Shown: positions 1 through 5,532 of the stretch, in pieces
Numbering within the stretch: the first letter of the stretch is position 1
Layout of the letters: each line of letters starts with the position of its first letter
The notes under the pieces: generated by a model
What the model was told of the DNA's origin: nothing
Seen by the model: the letters and a program-made list of their open reading frames with translations, nothing else
Databases searched by the model: none
Translations under genes and position numbers: made by a program
From: Bacteroidales bacterium H10
GTDB lineage: Bacteria > Bacteroidota > Bacteroidia > Bacteroidales > Muribaculaceae
Length of the DNA: 5,532 nucleotides
Assembly (NCBI GenBank): GCA_001701295.1
Contig: DAAV01000157.1
Span: 31,334 to 36,865, forward strand
Reading direction: 5' to 3'

Positions 1-1232
1 GTTACAACAGCGTGCAGCGGCTGATCAAGAATGCCATAAAACAGACGGAGCGTTACCGCACCATGAAAGCCGCCGGATGCAGCGAAGAAGAAATCGACAA
101 GGCATTTCATACAAAATATGAGATGGATGTTTTCGCATATGTCAAAGAGACCAAAACAGAACATGGGAAGAGTGTGACGCGCATTGTACCCGGTTCGAAA
201 TCGGTCACAATGACTCCGTATGACTCGCTGATGTACATGAAGACGATACTCCGTACAGGCATGATGAGCATGGATCCCGTCACGGGCTATGTCAAGGCAT
301 ATGTCGGAGGTCCCGACTTCATACACTTCCAGTATGATATGGTCTCACGTGGAAAACGTCAGATCGGATCGACAGCCAAACCGTTTCTCTACACATTGGC
401 CATGGAACAGGATTTCACTCCATGCTCCATGTTTTCAAACACGCAACCTGTATTCGGCAACTGGGCTCCCCGAAACTCGAGTCGTGCCCGTGTCGGACAG
501 ATGGTAGACCTGCGCTGGGCACTCACCAACTCCAACAACTGGATCTCCGCCCGTCTGGTCAATGAACTCGGAGCGGGAACACTTGCAAACAAGATGAGGA
601 TGTTCGGACTTTCAGGATATATCGAGCCTACACTCCCTCTATGCCTCGGCACAGTAGATGTTTCCGTCGGCGACATGGTGGCGGCATATACGACCTTTGC
701 CAATCACGGCATACGCGTCAATCCTATATATGTGACACGCATAGAGGACAATCAGGGCAATCTGATTTATTCCGCAGTCCCCCACCGCACTGAAGTGACT
801 TCTGAGGAAGCCTACAACCGCATCGTATCAATTCTGCTCAACGTAGTCGATTCTGGTACGGGCGCAAGTCTTCGCAGCCGCTACGGCATTCATGCGCAAA
901 TGGGAGGAAAGACAGGAACCACCAACGCCAACTCCGACTCTTGGTTCATGGGATTCACTCCCGATCTGGTGACCGGAGTGTGGGTAGGAGGCGAAGAACG
1001 TTACATCCATTTCAACTCCATGGCATTCGGACAAGGAGCGAAAGCGGCGTTGCCTATCTACGGCTTATATATGAAGAAAGTATATGCCGATCCCAAACTG
1101 CCTTATTCGCAAGACACCAAATTCGATTTCCCCGAAAATATGGATCTGTGCGGTTCTGAACATTTCACCGTACCGCAGTATGAAGAGGAGACAATCGACG
1201 AGGCAAACGTGAACGACGCGATGTTCGAATAG
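1..1232 (+). CDS. Class A penicillin-binding protein (PBP1A-like), C-terminal part with transpeptidase domain; 5' end outside window
   Basis: This is the 3' part of a bifunctional peptidoglycan synthase that cross-links cell-wall stem peptides in the periplasm. The reading frame is open from the first base (first full codon at position 3), so the start lies upstream; the GTG at 12 is internal. The three penicillin-binding motifs are present in order: SxxK as STAK at 369-380 (catalytic Ser and Lys), SxN as SNN at 531-539, and KTG followed by T at 909-917. Family-typical surroundings include GSTAKPF, GGKTGTTN and a GFTPDLVTGVWVG segment. About 120 residues precede the SxxK motif and form the linker and the start of the transpeptidase domain; the GT51 glycosyltransferase domain and membrane anchor should be encoded upstream. 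The protein ends in an acidic tail (EEETIDEANVNDAMFE) and stops at TAG 1230-1232. The class A assignment rests on these motifs and overall resemblance; mrcA or pbp1A would be the usual names but orthology cannot be proved here. Confidence 0.93.
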   Translation, partial: YNSVQRLIKNAIKQTERYRTMKAAGCSEEEIDKAFHTKYEMDVFAYVKETKTEHGKSVTRIVPGSKSVTMTPYDSLMYMKTILRTGMMSMDPVTGYVKAYVGGPDFIHFQYDMVSRGKRQIGSTAKPFLYTLAMEQDFTPCSMFSNTQPVFGNWAPRNSSRARVGQMVDLRWALTNSNNWISARLVNELGAGTLANKMRMFGLSGYIEPTLPLCLGTVDVSVGDMVAAYTTFANHGIRVNPIYVTRIEDNQGNLIYSAVPHRTEVTSEEAYNRIVSILLNVVDSGTGASLRSRYGIHAQMGGKTGTTNANSDSWFMGFTPDLVTGVWVGGEERYIHFNSMAFGQGAKAALPIYGLYMKKVYADPKLPYSQDTKFDFPENMDLCGSEHFTVPQYEEETIDEANVNDAMFE

Positions 1233-1299
1233 TTTTCGTCAATCTCCCGGGTCAGCAAAAAACGCCATAACAGGCGACACATATCACTTCAGGACATTT

Positions 1300-1346
1300 A
1301 GAATTGGCTTTGAGAAAACTTTGATTTTCAAAAAGTCAATTCTTTT
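1300..1346 (+). terminator. Possible intrinsic terminator of the PBP gene (AT-rich hairpin)
   Basis: The left arm at 1300-1311 (AGAATTGGCTTT) pairs with the right arm at 1332-1343 (AAAGTCAATTCT) over 12 pairs including one G-U. Short AAAA and TTTT runs in the loop could extend it. A TTTT run at 1343-1346 overlaps the base of the stem. The hairpin is low in GC and the U-tract is short, so it is weaker than the one at 5189-5228. Its place about 70 bases after the PBP stop codon fits a terminator, but it could also be a regulatory inverted repeat. Confidence 0.4.
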
Positions 1347-1362
1347 ATTATCAATAATATAG

Positions 1363-1395
1363 CCATCCAGAATTCTTTATTTGAATTCCGAATGG
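1363..1395. promoter_or_regulatory. Imperfect palindrome with two GAATTC sites just upstream of the starch-operon promoter
   Basis: The arms 1363-1375 (CCATCCAGAATTC) and 1383-1395 (GAATTCCGAATGG) match as inverted repeats at 11 of 13 positions around a 7-base AT loop (TTTATTT). It ends 10 bases before the inferred -33 element, a plausible place for an activator or repressor site. No T-tract follows it directly, which argues against a terminator. A regulatory role is inference from position and symmetry only. Confidence 0.35.
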
Positions 1396-1405
1396 ACCAC
1401 AATGC

Positions 1406-1436
1406 TTTACAAAAGGAAAAAACAGAATTAACTTTG
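1406..1436 (+). promoter_or_regulatory. Bacteroidetes-type promoter for the starch-binding protein/amylase operon
   Basis: TAACTTTG at 1429-1436 is an exact match to the Bacteroidetes -7 consensus TAnnTTTG. Upstream by 19 bases lies TTTA at 1406-1409, a three-of-four match to the -33 element TTTG. Transcription would then start near 1443, leaving a leader of roughly 28 bases before the ATG at 1471. The leader is A-rich (AAAACAAAAAAG) and has no Shine-Dalgarno sequence, which is normal in this phylum. Confidence 0.65.
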
Positions 1437-1470
1437 CAGCATCAAAATCTAAAACAAAAAAGTTAACCTC

Positions 1471-2589
1471 ATGAAAAAAGAATTACTTCTCTCGCTCGCG
1501 CTCTGCGCAGCAGGATTCGCCTCTCAGGCATCGACAAACATCTATGTGGCAAATATGGCAGGATGGAATGAAGTCACGCTCTACAGCTGGGGTGACGACA
1601 CCGAAATCTTCGGTGCATGGCCCGGTGCCGCTCCTTCAGCGACCGAAACCATAAGCGGCGTAACTTATGACAAATTCGTAATTAGCGACGAATTCGACGG
1701 CAAACCAGCCAATCTGATCCTCAACAACAATAACAACGGCAGCCAGGTAGATCTCGCCTCGATCACCGTGGACGGCGGTAATTATTATTACGCCACCAAT
1801 GGTATCCTCGTAAACGCATATACGGACCCGGAGAACCCGAACACCAATTTCGAACCGGTATCGACATTCGTCTATGCGATCGACAACACAGGATGGGCAG
1901 ATCTATACGTATACGGCTGGGGGACAAACGCGCCAGAGATTTTCGGAGGATGGCCCGGTGCCTCATCCGCAGGTAGTGTCACACTCGCAGGAGACACTTA
2001 TAAAAAATATGAATTCCCAGGCAACGGATACTCATATAATCTGATCTTCAATGACAATAACGGCAGCCAGTTTGACGGTCCCTCGGCTGAATCAGGAAAG
2101 GACATTTATGTCAAGGTCAACGCCGACAACTATGAGATTCTACCCACACCCGGTGTAAAGACATACAATATCTATATAGATGACAAGACCGGTTGGGATA
2201 ATCTTTATGTATACGCTTACAATCCTGCCGGAGCTCCCGAATTGCTTGGCGGATGGCCCGGTGCGAAAACCGAGTCTACAGAAGTCACAATAGACGGCGT
2301 CACATATAATAAAGTCATACTCAATGTAGAGGAGAATTCCACTGACTACAACTTCATTTTCAATAACAACGACGGCACACAGTACGATATCGAAGGTTCA
2401 TTTACAATGACCGAAAATCTCTACTTTACCGCCAATCCCGATGGTGGCCAGCCTTCCGGAATCGCAACAGTCACAGCCGAAAACGCGGACGAAGAATACT
2501 TCACTCTTCAGGGCGTACGCGTCATGCAGCCTGCAAACGGTATCTTCATCTGCCGCAAAGGTGACAAAATCAGCAAAATCATAAGATAA
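1471..2589 (+). CDS. Secreted starch-binding protein with three CBM26-like modules and a C-terminal sorting-like tail; no catalytic domain
   Basis: A predicted signal peptide (Lys-Lys, then a hydrophobic stretch, probable cleavage near FASQA at residues 16-20) has no cysteine for lipid attachment. Nearly all the mature protein is three repeats of about 95 residues, roughly 22-119, 132-223 and 231-324. Each follows one pattern: an IYV or VYA start with a GW, an LYxYxW/Y strand, a G[AG]WPG turn (EIFGAWPG 45-52, EIFGGWPG 156-163, ELLGGWPG 257-264), a V/T-Y-x-K strand, and an LIxNxNNGxQxD segment. This pattern fits starch-binding module family CBM26, whose aromatic residues stack on alpha-glucan. 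Residues 343-372 (YFTLQG... GIFI... KIIR) resemble a type IX secretion (T9SS) type A sorting tail. No glycosidase motif is present, so the likely job is holding starch at the cell surface or in the medium. It is the first gene of an operon with the amylase 19 bases downstream, whose C-terminal half it parallels module for module. ATG 1471 is chosen because the signal peptide starts there. CBM26 membership is motif-based. Confidence 0.85.
   Translation: MKKELLLSLALCAAGFASQASTNIYVANMAGWNEVTLYSWGDDTEIFGAWPGAAPSATETISGVTYDKFVISDEFDGKPANLILNNNNNGSQVDLASITVDGGNYYYATNGILVNAYTDPENPNTNFEPVSTFVYAIDNTGWADLYVYGWGTNAPEIFGGWPGASSAGSVTLAGDTYKKYEFPGNGYSYNLIFNDNNGSQFDGPSAESGKDIYVKVNADNYEILPTPGVKTYNIYIDDKTGWDNLYVYAYNPAGAPELLGGWPGAKTESTEVTIDGVTYNKVILNVEENSTDYNFIFNNNDGTQYDIEGSFTMTENLYFTANPDGGQPSGIATVTAENADEEYFTLQGVRVMQPANGIFICRKGDKISKIIR
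1534..2586 (+). repeat. Three CBM26-like modules plus tail, copy A (paralogous to 3971-5104)
   Basis: Modules lie at about 1534-1827, 1864-2139 and 2161-2442, with the tail at about 2494-2586. Each resembles the same-numbered module of the amylase more than its own neighbours: module 1 shares NIYVA, VTLYSW and a YYxATNG ending; module 2 shares GGWPG and an SGK segment; module 3 shares KTYNIYIDD and EGS. Identity persists in short DNA stretches, such as a 15-base match at 1537-1551 and 3977-3991. Similarity was judged by eye. Confidence 0.75.
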
Positions 2590-2593
2590 GATT

Positions 2594-2603
2594 AAGGGGA
2601 AAG
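2594..2603 (+). promoter_or_regulatory. Purine-rich ribosome-binding site of the amylase gene
   Basis: AAGGGGAAAG ends 5 bases before the ATG at 2609, with its G-run 9 bases away. It is the only clearly Shine-Dalgarno-like site before a gene in this window. It lies in the 19-base gap after the upstream stop codon, which supports translation of the amylase from a shared transcript and supports ATG 2609 as the start. Confidence 0.5.
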
Positions 2604-2608
2604 TATAA

Positions 2609-5107
2609 ATGAGAACCAGAACCTTAATCCCCCGCCTGCTTGCCCTGTTGTTCCTACCCGGAACGACAGCGGCGGGGCAGGCGGATTCCGATATACGGAC
2701 ACCTCAGAACCGTGTCATCTATGAGGTCTTCGTACGCAATTTCTCACCCGAGGGAAATTTAAAAGGTGTAGAAAACCAGATCGACCGTCTCAAGGATCTC
2801 GGAGTGGATGTAATATGGCTCATGCCTATCTACACGCCTGGTGTAGAAGGCAAATGGGGAACATATTCGAGTCCTTACGCCGTCCGCGACTACAAAGGGA
2901 TCGACCCGATGTATGGAAATGCCGACGATCTGCATTCACTGATTGACAAGGCTCATGACCGGGGTATGGAAGTATGGCTCGACTGGGTAGCCAACCATAC
3001 GTCGAAAGACAATGTGTGGGTCACACAACATCCCGAATATTACGGCAACAATTTCTACAGTCCTAACGGCTGGAACGATGTCTACCAGCTCGATTTCAGC
3101 AATACAGCCCTGCATGATGCGATGATCGACGCCATGCAGTACTGGGTAAGTGAATTCGATGTGGATGGTTTCCGTTGTGATTACGCTTCCGGTCCGAGCG
3201 ATACTTTCTGGGAGAAAGCCACAAGCAGAGTGCTCAAGAACGGTAAACGTGTGGGATGGCTTGCGGAGGATGACTCGAAGCCCGCGCTCGTATCCAACGG
3301 ATGGTTCGATTACAACTATGCCTGGTATTTCCACGACAGGTTGCTTGACTTCGGTCGCGGCGGCAATGTAACGACGCTTCGAAAAGACTGCGCCGACCTT
3401 CACAACGAATCGGCATATTATGGTCGTTCACGCATGGTGTATCTCAGCAATCATGATGTGGTGCAGGACAAAGGCGGAACAGAAAATGTACATTTCCACA
3501 AATATCTGCGTCCCCTGACTGTACTTGAATTCACCATTTACGGTATGCCGCTCATCTACAACGGTCAGGAAATACAATACAAGTCCGGGAAGATCATGCT
3601 GTCGGAAAAGACTCCTATCGACTGGAGCAATCCCGACACGGAAATGACTGATCTGATAAAAAAACTCTGCAATCTCAAACACACCCAAAGGGCTCTCGAC
3701 ACAGGCGCGACACAAAATACTCTTGTCAACCATTCCACGAGTGATGACAAAGTATATGTCTATGAACGGACAAACAAGGGTGAGTCAGTAGTGGTAATGC
3801 TGAACTTCGGAGACGGACAGTCTACATTTACAGTGACAAGCGATCTGCCGGGATATACGGCTACCGATATATTCACCGGAAACGTGACTCAACTGAACAA
3901 AGGCTCTCAATTCACACTTCCCGCGCAAGGCTATGCAGTCTATATCCGCACTGACGGTGCCAGACAGAATACCCACAACATCTATGTGGCAGACAGAGCG
4001 GAATGGGGAAATAATGTGACTCTTTACAGCTGGAACACCGTTGACAAAACAACAATCGAGATATTAGGAAGCTGGCCCGGCTCAATGCCGGAAGAGACCG
4101 TCACCATATCAGGAGTGGAATATAAGAAATTCGTGGTCTACGGACATGACGGAGAAACGGCCAATCTGATTTTCAACAATAAGAACAATGACAAGATCCA
4201 AGTAAATCTGGGAACCATAACACTTGACGAAGAGAACTATTACTTCGCCACAAACGGGAAAAGTGTGAATCAGTTCACAGACCCGACAGCACCTGATCTT
4301 GAATTCGATGAAGAGGATCCGGATCCAGTAGATCCGGGGGATGATCCCCTGCCCTCCGAAGCCGGAATCTACGTGACTGATAAGACCGGCTGGGACAATC
4401 TGTATGTATATGCATGGGCCGACGGACACAAAGATACAGAAATGTTCGGAGGCTGGCCCGGCACCAAATTCGAAGAGACCGTGGTTATATCGGGAGTGAC
4501 ATACAAGAGGGTCGGATTCACCGGCGACGGTACAAACTGGAATCTTATATTCAATAATAACAGTGAAATTCAGTTTGACGCGTTGACAGCACCGTCGGGA
4601 AAAAATCTCTTTCTGGAAGTGTACGGCAACAGCTGCAATCAACTGCCGGATCCCACCACAACAGAACCGTCGGTCAAGACATATAATATCTATATCGACG
4701 ACCAGTCAGGCTGGGAAAATATGTATCTCTACGCTTATAAAGACGGTAAACCATCCTTATTCGGAGAGTGGCCCGGCAAGAAAGTCACTGACACTGAAAT
4801 GAAAGACGGGAAGACCTATAAGGTGATACGAGGTATAACCGGCAGCGAGGAAACGCATAATTTTATTCCTCATAACAACAGTGGAACGCAATTCGATGTG
4901 GAAGGCTCTTATCCTGTCAACCGCGATATATATATCACTGTCAAACCCAATGGTGCGGTAGCGACATCCCTGACAGGTATCATCCCCGAAGAAAAAACCG
5001 AACCGGTGTATTTCACACTTCAAGGCTCAAAAGCTATAAAACCTCTTGCACCGGGACTCTATATCGAAAAGAGAGGAGACACGACAAGAAAAATTATTGT
5101 GAAATAA
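2609..5107 (+). CDS. Secreted GH13 alpha-amylase-type glycoside hydrolase with three C-terminal CBM26-like starch-binding modules
   Basis: This enzyme probably cleaves alpha-1,4-glucosidic bonds of starch or related alpha-glucans outside the cytoplasm. Residues 1 to about 26 form a signal peptide (Arg-rich start, LLALLFLPG core, AGQA before the mature end) without a lipobox cysteine. The GH13 barrel covers about 35-365 and shows the conserved regions: DWVANH 125-130, GFRCD 187-191 (nucleophile D191), WLAED 217-221 (acid/base E220) and SNHD 280-283 (D283). The catalytic triad is therefore intact. Domain B, between DWVANH and the LDFSN at 161-165, is only about 30 residues. A beta domain C follows to about 447. 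Three CBM26-like modules come next (about 455-558, 586-681, 691-781) with WPG turns at 489-491, 616-618 and 721-723; an acidic Pro-rich linker (about 559-583) separates the first two. Residues 801-832 (YFTLQG... GLYI... KIIVK) form a T9SS-like tail. Second gene of the operon. Substrate and subfamily are not determined by these motifs; a pullulanase or maltogenic activity is not excluded. Module 3 has FIPHNN where the others have an N-rich FNNN-type motif. Confidence 0.9.
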   Translation: MRTRTLIPRLLALLFLPGTTAAGQADSDIRTPQNRVIYEVFVRNFSPEGNLKGVENQIDRLKDLGVDVIWLMPIYTPGVEGKWGTYSSPYAVRDYKGIDPMYGNADDLHSLIDKAHDRGMEVWLDWVANHTSKDNVWVTQHPEYYGNNFYSPNGWNDVYQLDFSNTALHDAMIDAMQYWVSEFDVDGFRCDYASGPSDTFWEKATSRVLKNGKRVGWLAEDDSKPALVSNGWFDYNYAWYFHDRLLDFGRGGNVTTLRKDCADLHNESAYYGRSRMVYLSNHDVVQDKGGTENVHFHKYLRPLTVLEFTIYGMPLIYNGQEIQYKSGKIMLSEKTPIDWSNPDTEMTDLIKKLCNLKHTQRALDTGATQNTLVNHSTSDDKVYVYERTNKGESVVVMLNFGDGQSTFTVTSDLPGYTATDIFTGNVTQLNKGSQFTLPAQGYAVYIRTDGARQNTHNIYVADRAEWGNNVTLYSWNTVDKTTIEILGSWPGSMPEETVTISGVEYKKFVVYGHDGETANLIFNNKNNDKIQVNLGTITLDEENYYFATNGKSVNQFTDPTAPDLEFDEEDPDPVDPGDDPLPSEAGIYVTDKTGWDNLYVYAWADGHKDTEMFGGWPGTKFEETVVISGVTYKRVGFTGDGTNWNLIFNNNSEIQFDALTAPSGKNLFLEVYGNSCNQLPDPTTTEPSVKTYNIYIDDQSGWENMYLYAYKDGKPSLFGEWPGKKVTDTEMKDGKTYKVIRGITGSEETHNFIPHNNSGTQFDVEGSYPVNRDIYITVKPNGAVATSLTGIIPEEKTEPVYFTLQGSKAIKPLAPGLYIEKRGDTTRKIIVK
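3971..5104 (+). repeat. Three CBM26-like modules plus tail, copy B (paralogous to 1534-2586)
   Basis: Modules lie at about 3971-4282, 4364-4651 and 4679-4951, and the tail at about 5003-5104. They align in order with the modules of the preceding gene. Copy B differs by an acidic DP-rich linker at about 4283-4357 between modules 1 and 2, where copy A has only a short PENPNTNFEP-type joint. Confidence 0.75.
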
Positions 5108-5188
5108 GGACAGGTACTTAGTCAGATTCACTCTGCGGTTTATTCCGTTAAAAACTGACAGGAACCATTACCTATTAATAAACTGTAA

Positions 5189-5228
5189 AAAACGGCGCGA
5201 CAAGAAGAGAAAACAGTCGCGCCGTTTT
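5189..5228 (+). terminator. Strong intrinsic terminator after the amylase gene, possibly bidirectional
   Basis: A perfect 13-bp inverted repeat pairs AAAACGGCGCGAC (5189-5201) with GTCGCGCCGTTTT (5216-5228) around a 14-base A-rich loop. The GC-rich core and the T-run at 5225-5228 fit Rho-independent termination about 80 bases after the amylase stop. The A-run at 5187-5192 would give a T-run on the other strand, so the element could work both ways. Confidence 0.85.
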
Positions 5229-5256
5229 AGTATTTGGTAAATTTTAGCTAATTTTG
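5225..5256 (+). promoter_or_regulatory. Bacteroidetes-type promoter for the downstream transporter gene
   Basis: TAATTTTG at 5249-5256 matches the -7 consensus TAnnTTTG exactly. The best-spaced -33 candidate is TTTT at 5225-5228, 20 bases upstream, an imperfect match that forms the T-run of the terminator. A perfect TTTG at 5233-5236 is only 12 bases away, too close for the usual spacing. Transcription would begin near 5263, giving a leader of roughly 90 bases to the ATG at 5357. Confidence 0.55.
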
Positions 5257-5356
5257 CACTTAAATTAAGAAATATTAAGGTTATCGCGTGAACAATAACG
5301 CCATTTGTTGCATGACGAATGAGGTTATGGTACGCAAAATAAAAGATTGGTGTCAA

Positions 5357-5532
5357 ATGGAATGGCTAATTGATTTATTCATGCCCCACAATCTTTCCCT
5401 TGCCAACACGATATTGCTTTACTCATTCGTGATTTTCGCAGGCATATATCTGGGAAAGATAAAATTTTTCGGAGTATCCCTTGGTGTTACTTTCGTATTG
5501 TTTGTAGGAATCCTGCTTGGACATTTCGGCTA
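5357..5532 (+). CDS. YidE/YbjL/AspT-family membrane transporter (aspartate:alanine exchanger superfamily), N-terminal fragment; 3' end outside window
   Basis: The 58 visible residues begin [10 protein letters not shown] and contain two hydrophobic segments, about residues 16-33 and 39-57. They are joined by [11 protein letters not shown] and end in [10 protein letters not shown]. This LGKIK...GVSLG...[10 protein letters not shown] pattern is the hallmark start of the putative antiporters with the YidE/YbjL duplication, which usually carry TrkA-C domains between two membrane halves. The characterised relative AspT exchanges aspartate for alanine; the substrate here is unknown. The frame is open back to 5279, with other possible starts at GTG 5288, ATG 5312 and ATG 5327. 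ATG 5357 is preferred because family members start close to the MEWL segment and the leader before it is A-rich. The gene has its own promoter and is separated from the amylase by a strong terminator, so it is probably not part of the starch operon. Confidence 0.8.
   Translation, partial: MEWLIDLFMPHNLSLANTILLYSFVIFAGIYLGKIKFFGVSLGVTFVLFVGILLGHFG

Noticed and set aside
1256..1276. CGCC-ATAACA-GGCG inverted repeat next to an A-run, which would read as a small terminator on the minus strand
   Set aside because: The stem is only 4 bp, and no minus-strand gene ends here.
2936..3403. Minus-strand open frame of 155 codons inside the amylase gene
   Set aside because: It lies opposite the conserved GH13 catalytic coding sequence, shows no recognisable domain, and has no promoter or ribosome-binding site; it is a shadow of codon bias.
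4109..4642. Minus-strand open frame of 177 codons opposite the amylase starch-binding modules
   Set aside because: It mirrors the repeated modules on the coding strand and has no plausible protein features of its own.
1534..5104. Possible CRISPR or phase-variable invertible repeat explanation for the repeated DNA
   Set aside because: The repeats are direct, diverged, about 280-310 bases long and in frame as protein modules; there are no short identical repeats with spacers and no inverted pair or recombinase gene.
5121..5159. Short inverted repeat GTCAG/CTGAC between the amylase stop and the terminator
   Set aside because: Only 5 bp with a 29-base loop; expected by chance and overshadowed by the strong hairpin downstream.
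5168..5356. Minus-strand open frame of 62 codons in the intergenic region
   Set aside because: It runs through the GC-rich terminator hairpin and the transporter promoter, and its sequence matches nothing recognisable.

Overview
The window looks like ordinary chromosome from a gut-type member of the order Bacteroidales, perhaps Muribaculaceae or Prevotellaceae. The evidence is two matches to the Bacteroidetes -7 promoter box (TAnnTTTG), a lack of strong Shine-Dalgarno sites with A-rich leaders instead, secreted glycan-utilisation proteins that share a C-terminal tail of the YFTLQG...GxYI type, and a transporter N-terminus typical of the order. Family and genus are inference; no marker gene here settles them.

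Layout, all genes on the + strand. (1) Positions 1-1232 hold the 3' part of a class A penicillin-binding protein (PBP1A-like) with its full transpeptidase active site; the glycosyltransferase half lies upstream of the window. (2) Positions 1233-1470 are an AT-rich intergenic region with a weak terminator-like hairpin, an imperfect palindrome built on two GAATTC sites, and a good Bacteroidetes-type promoter. (3) Positions 1471-2589 encode a 372-residue secreted protein with no enzyme domain: three CBM26-like starch-binding modules and a C-terminal tail. (4) After 19 bases, positions 2609-5107 encode an 832-residue secreted GH13 alpha-amylase-type enzyme with an intact catalytic triad, followed by three more CBM26-like modules and the same kind of tail. 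(5) Positions 5108-5356 hold a strong 13-bp GC-rich terminator hairpin and a promoter that begins in its right arm. (6) Positions 5357-5532 are the first 58 codons of a YidE/YbjL/AspT-type membrane transporter that runs off the window.

Genes 3 and 4 form a compact two-gene starch or alpha-glucan unit with its own promoter and terminator. The first gene supplies a non-catalytic starch binder and the second a binder-armed amylase. Their three modules correspond one to one in the same order (1 with 1, 2 with 2, 3 with 3, tail with tail), so the non-catalytic protein looks like a copy of the amylase's C-terminal half, or the amylase is a GH13 domain fused to a copy of the binder. No SusC/SusD pair or SusR-type regulator is visible here. 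The combination recalls the division of labour between SusE/SusF and SusG in Bacteroides, but with a different module family and without lipoprotein anchors. The flanking genes have no evident link to starch.
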